Positions 21,612-31,599 of a DNA stretch of 64,000 bases are shown piece by piece. A program made the position numbers and the translations under genes. Position 1 is the stretch's first letter. Each line of letters starts with the position of its first letter. Below the pieces are notes generated by a model, which worked only from the letters and a program-made list of their open reading frames with translations, was not told the DNA's origin and ran no database searches. This DNA comes from Mesostigma viride (taxonomy: Eukaryota > Streptophyta > Mesostigmatophyceae > Mesostigmatales > Mesostigmataceae). The stretch is taken from positions 2,377,638 to 2,441,637 of the forward strand of contig RPFO01000389.1 in the NCBI GenBank assembly GCA_009746045.1, written 5' to 3'.

Positions 21612-24600
21612 ATGTTGTCCCCTGTAAATAGTCAATCACCCCTAGTGGGACGAACAGTTGTACATAGTAATGGGGGTGTCCCTCTTGTGCAGCAGCAAGG
21701 GGTTGGGAATGATGAGGTGCTTCCACTCAATGATTGCAATAACGCTGCTGCAGCAGTGGAATTCCCTGTGCCTGTGGCAGGTGCAGGGTCTCCAGTTGTT
21801 GGGGTTGACTCTGGGAGTCAAGCCGCCAGACTGGAAGGACCTGCAGCTTCTGTGGGAACCGGGGCTGGCTCTGGGAGCCGAGCTACCTTGGAGGAGGTCC
21901 CTGGAGCAAGAGAACAGCAGGTGGGTCGTGCTATCCCAAGCACACAGTCTTTGTCACGTTCCTCTCTGTGCAGCCAGGCTGACAGGGGGTTGAGCTATGC
22001 TCAGGCTGGAAACACTCTACACCATATCTTTGGCCACTCTAAGCAGGCAGAGATGTTTGCTTGGAAGATTGGCAAGGAGCCTTTGCTAGAGGCCTGCAGT
22101 GCAGCTGCTCAGAATTGTGTCTGTCAGGAGAATGCTGTTCGCCTCCCACAGTCCCATGCCAGAGAACCTGCTAGAGAGCGGGGGGATATCCAGGTGGACA
22201 TCCAACACATCAGGGGCATGTATCTGTTGGTGGGGGTGGATAGGTTTAGCAGATATAGGTTGCTGACCATTCTTCCTGGAATGCAGGAGCATCAGCTGTT
22301 GATGGGTCTCCAGTCTTTGTTGCCAGGCTTTGGGGTGTACACCAAGGTGCAAGCTGACTTGCAGTTTGACTGCTTGATCAAGCTGGCTGACCAGCTTCCT
22401 TGTAAGTTGGTAGTGGTCCCTAGGGAATCCATGGGCAGCAGGGAGCTGTAGAGAGATCTATACGTGAAGTAAAAACAGTGGTGCTAGCAGCTAGAGTGTG
22501 CCTGTTGTGGCATCAGCTCTAGAGAAAGCAGCTTGGTGTAAGGGGATTGAGGAGCAGCTTAACCACAGGGTAACCTATTACTATGATGGTGTGGCAGTCT
22601 CTCCCCTGGCATTGCAGTTTGGTATGCTATCACAGGACGTGGTGGCAGCCTGCCTGAAGAAGGCAGACAGGGTGTTTTCCAGATTGAGGCGTAAGGACAA
22701 GGGTTGGAAAATGCTGAGGCCCCAGGTGGGACTGAGGGTCAGGATGTGGAAGGAACCGTCATTACCAGGCAAGCGTGGCAAGTGGCAAGATGGGCAGGTA
22801 ACCCATGTTGAGAAGCTAACCATTCTTGTCTGGTGGCTTTGGAGAGTAATCCCAAGCACGTGTACAGGCTATCCTGGGCTCACGTCAAGGAGAGAAGGCC
22901 AACTGCAATCTGGCCTGAAGACGGCCCTGATCCTCCCTTGGAGGGAGATGAGCAGGATGAGAGCCAGGCAGCAGATGCTAACCCACCATGCTTGGATTAT
23001 GGTCTGTCCTGGATGGATGAGGGTGAGCAGGAGTCTGCTGAGACGTCTGTCACAAGGCCAGAGGTGGCCAGGGCTGCACCACAGTCCAGGGGGCTGCTTA
23101 TGGCGGACATCATTCGAGCTCTGCAGAACAGCAAGCGTGATCCCAAGGTATCTAAGCTCACGGGATGGGGGTCATGTGGGGCACCAGCACTAGAAGTGGA
23201 TACCAACTCGCAGGTGTCCATTCTAAGGGTAGAGGATGCTGCAGGCTTGCAGTGGTCATCCCCTAGCTGCCTAGCTGTGTCTGATTTCTCTGGGAATGTG
23301 TCCATGAAGATCTTGGGAGAAGTGAGTGTGCCTATCCTGGGGGTGCCCACCACGTTCAGTGTGGTTGAAGGGTATCAGGGGCCTGCCATTCTAGGTCAGA
23401 ACTTCTTGTGCTTACCAGGGGTGAGGATATCCTCTGAGGAGCTAGCATTAGAAGGGCAGGGCCGCCTTCCCTTGCAGAGATATCGCTACTCCCAGGGTCT
23501 TAGTGTGGCTGTAAGGGCTGTGAGGGGTCTAGAGGCAGAGGGTCCTGATACAAAGGAGCCCATTGCTGGGGACCTGCTGATCCTCCCTACTACGTTTGAC
23601 CCACGTGAGTTGGGTGTGCAGAGGTACCAGATCCCAGGAACGAGTCCTGTACCTTGGCGCAAGCTAGTGGAGATGATGCAAAGCCCCAAGATGGCTAAGG
23701 CATGGACTCTTGGCTTTGTTGCTTCTGGGCATGAGTGGATAGTTGCCAACTGTGCAGAGCCTGTGGATGTCCTCCCTGAGGATCACCAGCTGCTCAGGTT
23801 GATGTTTGTCCTCAAGCTCAAGGAGGTAGATGGCGTGCAGGTGCCACATGTTAGACCAGTTGTGACTGAGTACCATGGCACTGGACAGTTAGCAGATGAG
23901 GAGCTTTACACACCAGGGATGCTGCATGATACATGGAGGATTTTGTTGTGCATTTATTTGTCTTTTCTGCAGAAGGGGATACCCTATAGCTCTGTGTTGG
24001 TAGATTTCAAGAGGGCTTTTCTTAAGGGTGATCAGCAGGAAGCACAGGATACTTGGCGCACAATACCCCCTTTCTTTGTTAAGGTGCCTGCAGTGTGGAG
24101 GGCAGAGCTGAAGACGAGGTATTTGAGGATTCTCAAAGGCGTGGAAGGCCTTAGATCGAGTCCCATCATCTGGAGGAAGAGCTTGGAGAAGTACCTCAGG
24201 TCTGTCTGTGGTCTCTCAGTCTCTCCAGTTGATCCTTGTCTGTTTCAGGGTAGCTATGAGGGGCTGCCAGCGTTTGCCTCCCTGCATGGTGATGATCTGC
24301 ATCTCCTGGGCCATCCCACTTGGCAAGAGTTGACTCTGGCCAGGATCCAGAAACGGTTTGAACTGGGTAAGATCCAGTACATGGTTGAGAATGAGCCCAT
24401 GGTGTTTTGTGGAATGCAGGCGACCTTGGTCCATCAGCAGGGTACATGGTCCATCCAGCTGGAGGGTGGTAAGGATTATCCTCAGCAGATCATAGATGCC
24501 TTGCAGGAGCCCATCACCCAGGCCAGATGTGCAACAATACGAGGTATGTTGGCATGGCTGGCCAGCATTTGTGCTCCTGACCTGTTGGTACTGAGTCGGT

Positions 24601-25196
24601 TGACCGATTCCCAACTGGTTGAGGTGGGTGCTGAGAGAGTGGTAGAGGCTGTTCGCATGTCTCCCCCTCTCATGCTGGGTCCTTTGGATTTGTACAGGCC
24701 TTTTGACATGATGCTCTATGTGGACAGTTCTATGGATAGTAGGAAGGTCACAGAGGTCAGGGGCCGTGCAGCAGCATTAATATCCCTGGTGCAGGAACAG
24801 TCCTCTCTGGTCTGCTGGTACAGTCGGTTGCAAAACAGGGTAACTCCCAGCAGTGACATTGCTGAGTGCAGGGCAATCTGTGAAGGGCTTCATACTGCTC
24901 TTTACTTGAGGGAGCTATTTTACCAGCTATGTCAAGTGGCTTCCTGTCGGTTGCAGATGCACACACTGGTAAGAACTGACAGCATGGGCATGGTGCAGTT
25001 TGTGCACAGGCAGCTGGCCAGGAGCAGGGACCTTGATTATTTGTTGCTCAAGGAAATGTCTTGCTTAGCTAACATTGAACATGTGGCTGGCGTGGACAAC
25101 CCTGCAGATGCTCTCACCAAGCTGGAGGAGAAGGCTGAGCTGCAATACCCTTTGCTTCGTGGGCTCATGGCCTCCAAGGGGGGAGGGCCAGAGTAG
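21612..25196 (+). pseudogene. pol: Pol of A3 (INT-PR-RT-RNase H), frameshifted
   Basis: Domain order as in A1 without the insertion, so it shows the undisturbed path from linker through the integrase zinc region (LHHIFGH, then CVC) into the D, D, E core. Frameshifts occur near 22430, 22490 and 22815. The segment 22833-25196 is open and encodes the integrase tail, protease (DTNSQVS at about 23199), RT (HGDD at about 24285) and RNase H. The stop is TAG at 25194-25196. The protease-after-integrase order is unambiguous here because nothing interrupts the gene. Confidence 0.85.
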
Positions 25197-25650
25197 ACCA
25201 AACAGCCTTGCTCTAGGTGGGAGGCATCCCAGTGGGCTGGGCAGCCACGTGGTGGCTGACAGCAGGTCCTTCAGAGTTCAGACACACTCTGCTGGACAGG
25301 GGTCAGGGTGGAGTCACTCCCCTGGCTGAGAATTTCGCCTGGCTCTGTCATGGAGCTGCAGAAGAGTCTTAAGGACTTTGTAATGGGCCTTGGGTCTTCA
25401 TGGAATGGACCCTGCAAGGGCAGCCCAAGTGTTGGCTCTAACAGGTTGCTGTACATTTGTATATATTCTCTGTAACCAACCTGTTGCATGCTAATAAAAT
25501 CCCTGGTTGTGTGACCATGTTGGACGTGGTTGCCAGGGGCCTCACTATGGGTTATACTCCTTTATAATAAAACATAATCTTGTTATTGTCATGTCTTGTT
25601 GTTTGTGATGCTCAGTTCCAGGAGCTGATCCAAACCTGGAGGAGATGGGG

Positions 25651-26788
25651 TGGGGTTCGATTCCCCAGCTGACCTCAGCCTGGCATGTATGAATCCTGAG
25701 TTTATCCCTCAGTGAGGACATGGGCTCCCCATGTGTTGGCTAACATTTGTCAGGGCTCTCTCAGTCTTTGGAAGGATTTAAAAGATAAAGGAGGCTCCGT
25801 GGCGGGCGCCATATGAACGGGCGCCTGTGATAACTGGATGACCAGGAACTCACAATAGTACGTTCATGGACTCCTCTATCCAAACTCCTCTGACTAAGTG
25901 AAGACCTAACTTTAATCTACACCAGGTTCCCAAAGAAAGGGTTGGGATGTCATGTGGGTCAGAGGGCAACCTTTGAACCAATGAGCAGGCCTAGCTAATA
26001 TTTGGAGGCACCTCAGGTTCCAAAAGAAAAGGCAGGTCTGGTCTCTGGGAGGGATCAGATGTCTGAAGGCTTGTGGGGACAGTGGCTGATAGGTTCTCAG
26101 GCTGGTCCAAGCTCCAAAACAAGAAAGGGTTGGAGTTAGCATATTGGGGCACCAATGTGCTAGATGGATGCAGGTTGAGGAGACCTTTCCAACGCCGTGT
26201 CAACCGCCTAGAACAGACAAGGGACTAGAAAGTTATCAAGTCCCGAAGTACTGCCGACCGGTGGGCGAGGGCGGGGCACACTCAGGGCATAGTGGACAGG
26301 ACACGTGGCAGGCCGTGCCTGCACAGGCTTAGCCTGTACTCTCACGTGACTGGGACACAGTGTACTGAGGGCTCAACGGTACTGTGGCTAGTAGAAGCCA
26401 GTAACCAGCCAGCAGGTCTGCAAGGATGTAAGTCCTTGCAGGACTGTGGCAGGTCCTGTGCTGTCCTAGACACAGGATAGCCAGAGATTCCTGTATGCTG
26501 CCTGCAACAAGGATGCAGGGCAGCGATACGAGGCTCTGGCAATGTAGCGTTGCCCAGCGTTGCTCATGACCGAGGAACAAGGATGGAACGAGGTTGCATA
26601 TAGCTCGAGGCTCAACGAGGCAACGAGCGTCTTCACACACGAACCTTGGTCGTCACGACGAGTGGCGAGCCTATCGAGGGTCGTAGGCCTGGTGTGAGGA
26701 TAAAGGTTGCTAGCCAGCAGCCTAGGGTCATTCCAGCCGGCAAGGACCAGGAGCTCACATGCTCTGCTGACGAGTTGCTGCGCAAATC
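25651..26788 (+). repeat. Terminal-repeat block (putative 3' LTR) of A3
   Basis: Follows the purine-rich end of the 3' UTR. It opens with a perfect tRNA T-arm look-alike (TGGGG TTCGATT CCCCA, 25651-25667) and contains a TTTAAAAG TATA-like box near 25779. Its last 717 bases are identical in layout to window bases 1-717. Similarity stops at 26788, where element B' begins, which fixes the 3' end of the repeat at or close to this base. Confidence 0.62.
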
Positions 26789-27448
26789 ATATTGGTGATG
26801 CAATATGCTAAGCATATCATACCTGAAGTGGCCTTTCCAACGCCGTGCTAAACGCCTCATTTGGACAAGGAACTTGAGAGTTATCAAGTCCCGAAGTAAT
26901 GCCGCCGGACGCTACAGCAGTACCAGGACTAAGGACACGTGAGGGACAGGGCACGTGGCAGTGTTGGGTGAACCATCACACGTTACGTGTCACAGGACCG
27001 ACTGTCACTAGGAGGTACTGTGGTCAATATTGGTTGATGGTACCAAGAATGTCACAGGACTTCAGGACTGGCAGTCCTGCAGGCCTGGGATGGACGGGTA
27101 CTTGTCATGACGGATAAATCCAGAGCGTTACTGTCATTCATGGAAGGACAGACGTCCTGGATTGATGCAACCAAGGAAATTGACAGTGGCGGACCTGCCA
27201 AGGCGTGCAAGGCCTGGCAGCAATGGTGAGACCTAGAAAGGCTCGGACACAGCAGTGGCCAAGCGTCTTTCCCAACACCGTCCGTGGGTGCTGCCGCCTC
27301 AGGCTAGTGACCACAGGGTAGTGAGGCAACTGTGGTAAAGGTTAAAAGCCGCTGGTTGAAACCATGGCTCCATTCATCACATCTTGGGAAGACCAGAAAC
27401 TCACTGATCCGCGTTCATCTAAATCGTATTACAGTCTGGTCGACGGAT

Positions 27449-28414
27449 ATGTCGAATTCGGACTCTGAAGCTAGGACAAACACCTTTGCGCGTGCGGCAA
27501 CGGTAGCGGCGTCCAGTCCAGTACCCGCAGGAGGGCACGAGGACTCGGAGGAAGTGCGCCGGAATATTAGAGCGGTGTCGGCGCCGGGCGAGTACGTCCG
27601 AGGAGCGGCCGAGCAGCTGCTGAGATTTCGCGAGGACCTCGCGGAAATCATCAGAAGGCTGCCAGCGTCTTGGCGGGCTGGCCACACAAACGCATTCGCG
27701 TTTGAGCAGGTGGTCACTCTGCTTTTGCAGATAATTGCCATAAGCCTCGGGGGTGCCCGAGAGATAAACGACCTTGTCGCCAATCTCCGCCTTGGAGACG
27801 ACTACACCGGCGTGCCAAACGTGGTGCAGGTCGCCCGAGACAGGCGGGAGGCCATCGTTCGTGGCAGTACGCAGGCGTTGGTGGCAGAGTGCCAGAATCT
27901 GGCGCACTCTGTCTTAGAGTTGACCAGAGGCGCTGCGGATCGTGTCTTCATTACTCTTAATCCCTTCTCCATCTACACCAGTCGGGATACTCCACATTCT
28001 CGCCGAGAGTTAAACCAGCTAAGTTTGACTGTCGACGTGGTTGGCGGTCGAGAGGTCTCAGCCGACGACGCCTTCTACGACTTCGTAGATCAGCCGGAAG
28101 GGGCGGTAGTACAGCCGGCCCAGAGGCGTCACGAGGGCGACGGCTCTCAGGAGGGCCGTGAGCAGGCGCAGCGGGACGAGCTTAATCGTTACCACATTGA
28201 CGACAACGTTGGTTTAGGTGAGGCTCATTTGCTGAGGTGGGGGCGTTCTCGCTGGATACGTGATTACGCGTATGGTTTGAGGCTTCCGGTGGTTATTAGG
28301 CCTGTGCCTACTCACGACGACCAGGGGCAACCATTGAATCCGGTGGAGGGACCGTTCCACGAGCCAGCACCTGCACCGGTTGCAGGAGAAGCTTCGTCTG
28401 AAAACGAGGTTTGA
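27449..28414 (+). CDS. ORF1 protein of B' (intact)
   Basis: 321 residues from the ATG at 27449 (tatATGtcg). It aligns with A1 ORF1 along most of its length: a helical Ala/Arg/Glu-rich N-terminal half, then ADRVFITLNPFSIY with RDTP (A1: ADRFYITTQPFGVY with LDTP), a DQPEGAV block (A1: DKPEGSV), EGDG, and RWIRDYAYGLR (A1: RWVRDLAWHRN). Conservation of these blocks despite strong divergence elsewhere indicates selection on the protein in a past active element. No known domain is recognised. The stop TGA at 28412-28414 is followed by gag after 68 bases. Confidence 0.75.
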   Translation: MSNSDSEARTNTFARAATVAASSPVPAGGHEDSEEVRRNIRAVSAPGEYVRGAAEQLLRFREDLAEIIRRLPASWRAGHTNAFAFEQVVTLLLQIIAISLGGAREINDLVANLRLGDDYTGVPNVVQVARDRREAIVRGSTQALVAECQNLAHSVLELTRGAADRVFITLNPFSIYTSRDTPHSRRELNQLSLTVDVVGGREVSADDAFYDFVDQPEGAVVQPAQRRHEGDGSQEGREQAQRDELNRYHIDDNVGLGEAHLLRWGRSRWIRDYAYGLRLPVVIRPVPTHDDQGQPLNPVEGPFHEPAPAPVAGEASSENEV

Positions 28415-28482
28415 AGGGGTGGAGGATAGGTGGAGAGTTTGCTGTTTTCTTGTTGCAAAGTTGGTCGCAGCCATTGTATATA

Positions 28483-29110
28483 ATGCCTAGGAGGGCAAGC
28501 CGGGGTGCGGCGACATTCGAGGAGCAACGGGAGCGAACGGCAGAGGAGGACATCGCCAGAGAGGAAGGGGAGGCGATGGAGGAGAGGGGCGTGGAGGCGC
28601 CAGCTGGGCAACCTATCCCAGAGATGGACCCCAGGGCCGGGAGAACACACAAGCGGTGGCGTGATGGGCAAGCTGAGGCGGAGAAAGTCAAGCGTGCCAG
28701 GCGACCTACGGATGCAGTGGTGCTCACAACGCCTGGTGAGGAGGACGCCATCGTCACCCCAGGTGTGCGTGCTGCAAAGCAAGCTGCTGTTCATGATAGG
28801 GTGTCTGGTATGTTGCCCGAGCGTTTGGAGGCTAGGATTGACCCTCCCCAGGCACCACCAGTGCGTGTGGGGAGTGTGTTGCCTGGCACCCGTCCATTTT
28901 CTGATGCTGTGACAGTCATGAATGGGCAGAAAGCGCTCAACCCTCCACTGAAGCAAGACAACCTGGATAAGTGGCTTGATGACATGAAGCTAGTTGTGGG
29001 CTCTGTCGCAGCAGGTGTGGATATTGTCAGGGTGTTTCACTCTTCCACCGCAAACAAGGGATCGTCTGAAAGGGTCAATGACATGGCTAGGCATGCTCTG
29101 AAGGATCGAG
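28483..29110 (+). pseudogene. gag: Gag of B', 3'-truncated
   Basis: Starts at ATG 28483 (tataATGcc, the same context as other gag starts). A charged N-terminal tail is followed by the capsid-like block VLPGTRPFSDAVTVMNGQK (A1: ALPGTRPHMSAVAVMNGQK) and LDKWLDDMKLVVGSV. Similarity to A1 gag ends at about 29110 (HALKD), so the second half of the capsid and the zinc knuckle are missing. The frame runs on into unrelated leader sequence. Confidence 0.75.
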
Positions 29111-29817
29111 GGATCGAGCGGTGCCTTCTTCCACTACAGTTAGCATATTGGGGCACCATTGTGCTAGATGGATGCAGGTTGAGGAGACCTTTCCAACGCC
29201 GTGTCAACCGCCTAGAACAGACGAGGGACTAGAGAGATATCAGGTCCCGAAGTACTGCCGACCGGTGGGCGGGGGCGGTGCACTCTCAGGGCATAGTGGA
29301 CAGGACACGTGGCAGGCAGTGCCTGCACAGGCTTAGCCTGAACCATCACGTGACTGGGACACAGTGTACTGAGGACGCAACGGTCCTGTGGCTAGTAGAA
29401 GCCAGTAGCCAGCCAGCAGGTCTGCAAGGATGTAAGTCCATGCAGAACTGTGGCAGGTCCTGTGCTGTCCTAGACACAGGATTAAGCCAGAGATTCCTGT
29501 ATGCGGCCTGCAACAAGGATGCAAGGCAGCGATACGAAGCCCTGGCAAAGTAGCGTTGCACAGCGTTGCTCATGACCGAGGAACAAGGATGGAACGAGGT
29601 TGCATATAACTCGAGGCTCAACGAGGCAACGAGCGTCTTCACACACGAACCTTGGTCGTCACGACGAGTGGCGAGCCTATCGAGGTTCGTAGGCCTGGTG
29701 TGAGGATAAAGGTTGCTAGCCAGCAGCCTAGGGTCATTCCAGCCAGCAAGACCAGGAGCTCACAAGCTCTGCTGACGAGTTGCTGTGCAAATCGTACTAT
29801 TGCTTCCAAGCGTTTTC

Positions 29818-30964
29818 ATGTCTGGTTCATCGTCAAGCAGCCACGGTGCTGGTGTCAGAGGCGAGTGAGCAGCGGGATTCGCAAGCGTTTTACCCATACC
29901 GTAACCAAGCGAACGCCCCGACGTTCGTGCAAGCGGCCTACGTAGCGAGGCACTTGGCAGAAGAGGGGTGGGTGGCGGTTTGTGGGGGAGGCAACAGGCC
30001 AGCGGCGGCGGACCCAATTGTTCAACGGGCTCGCATCGTGATTTCCCCGGGTGAGACAGGGCGGGTGGCGGTGGAGGAGTTGGTGCGTATTCGAGACGCG
30101 CTAGCTGAAACTGCCAACAACGTAGAGGTAGCCTATCAGGGCGGCCATATAACGTTAGCCGGTCTCGACCTAGCCAGGGAGGCGCTTAGCCAGGTTGTGG
30201 CGACAGCGCTGGGTAGCACAAGGCTGTTCAACCACTGGGTGGCGACAGCTGTGCTGGGGGAAGGGGTACCGGACGCCGACATAATCCGGAACGCCAGAGC
30301 TCGCGAGGTGGTGAACCCGTGGAGCACGGCAGAGGTATTTGCTCAAACAATTGAGAATCTGCATGGTTTCGGTTCTTTTGCAGGAGTCAAGAGGTTATGC
30401 GGACCGATTCTATATTACCACACAGCCTTTCGGGGTGTACTCCCGGCTCGACACGCCAAGGCCGGAAACCACCACAGCGTGGGGTCCGGAGGTGGAAATA
30501 GTCACTGGTGTCGAGAAGACGCCTAAGGACGTACGAGTGGACCGACAAGCCGGAGGGCTCCGTGAAGCGCTCAGCCCAGCAGATCAACGAGGGCGACGGC
30601 ACAACCGCAACCTACGAGGAGAGGCAGCGAGCAGATCTGCACGTCCCTCGTGAGGTAACTCACGAATACGATCGTTACGGCCGCGGCGAGCAGAACAAGC
30701 TTGCTGGGGGCGGTAAGCGGTGGGTTCGCAACCTCGCCTGGTATCGCAATCCAGGTGAAGAGCAGCACCCGGTCGAACGCAAGGAAGACGGCCGGGCGAC
30801 CAGTTACCTGCGTCTTGGGAGAGTTCAACCCGGACCTCAAGATAGTCGCAGCAGCAGCCACACCGGTTGCTGAGGGTGTTGTGGTGCGTGAGGAACTTGA
30901 GGAGTCACAGGCGAGTGCAGGCCAGGAGGCGGCCTCGTCTGGGGTAGGTGGTGCGTCGGCCTGA
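29818..30964 (+). pseudogene. ORF1 of B, multiple frameshifts
   Basis: The ATG at 29818 and the Ser-rich start match A1. A shift follows within 20 codons (GTGTCAGAGGCGAG for GTGAGGCGAACG). More shifts lie near 30360 (before VLLQESRGYADRFYITTQ), near 30530 (FEWTDKPEG) and near 30800 (RPVTCVLGEFNPD). The stop TGA is at 30962-30964. The element is diverged from A by both substitutions and indels. The hAT transposon lies immediately after the stop. Confidence 0.75.
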
Positions 30965-31242
30965 GTCCAGGTTGTGAAATACGTGCGTATTCTCAAAATA
31001 AATACGGCAATACGCGTTTTTTGGGCCCCGACGTATTATACGCGTATTTGGTCCCGAATACGTGATTTGGACTTAGAAATTTTCGAGGTTCGAGCCGGGG
31101 CAGTGCTTGGCGCGAGGCCAGCCGGAACGTGGCGCGGCGCGTACCTCCCCCAAGATCTTCTACTATGCAAACTAGGCTCGATTACTACGAACTGGGCTTT
31201 TCGTCAGTCCTGAGTCCAGTCACTACGGTAATGACTTGGCAG

Positions 31243-31394
31243 TTGCCGCCTGAGGCAAATCGGTCTGTAACACTATTTTGCCCGGAATAACCACTTCCGA
31301 GCACCCAAGTTAATTCGGCCGAATTAACTTGGGTGCTCGGAAGTGGTTATTCCGGGCAAAATAGTGTTACGGACCGATTTGCCTCAGGCGGCAA
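31243..31394. repeat. 152-bp perfect hairpin upstream of hAT transposase
   Basis: Two 76-base arms (31243-31318 and 31319-31394) are reverse complements with one mismatch and no loop; the centre is TTAATTCGG/CCGAATTAA. It lies between the left end of the transposon and the transposase start. It could be a cruciform, a small fold-back insertion, or a source of small RNA. Confidence 0.85.
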
Positions 31395-31599
31395 AAGGTT
31401 CCGGCACTATTTAACGTAACTGCAAGCTAACTGAAATTTCCATACACGGAGAGAGTGCCAGCACGATGAAAATGCTAGCTGTGTAAGCGGAACCGCAGAC
31501 AAAATGCCAGCTGTGTTGGGAACGTAGCCTGTATGATTAATATTGCATGGCGGTGTGCCATCGGATTTTGTGCTAGTTGTCAAACGTGTTTTTGCAGCC

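Larger units (their letters stand above)
19108..26788 (+). mobile_element. LTR retrotransposon copy A3
   Basis: Plus-strand copy lacking its LTR and the first few ORF1 codons (it starts at about the position of base 768 in A1). It carries ORF1, gag, pol, a 3' UTR with AATAAA at 25493-25498, and the complete downstream terminal-repeat block to 26788. It shares single-base deletions with A2 and lacks the insertion seen in A1. Together with A2' it forms another large inverted arrangement centred at 19107. Confidence 0.85.
26789..29137 (+). mobile_element. Divergent retrotransposon B' (5' part only)
   Basis: Has a leader (26789-27448) with islands of similarity to the A leader (catattgg, cctttccaacgccgtg, ttatcaagtcccgaagta), then an ORF1 homologue and the first two thirds of a gag. 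It is cut at about 29110, followed by about 27 bases of unassigned sequence, then the leader of B. The left junction falls at CATATTGG, a motif that both leaders share. Pol and the 3' end are missing. Confidence 0.78.

Noticed and set aside
25640-25680. A tRNA gene at the T-arm motif
   Set aside because: No matching acceptor stem, D-arm or anticodon arm is present upstream; only the T-arm resembles a tRNA.
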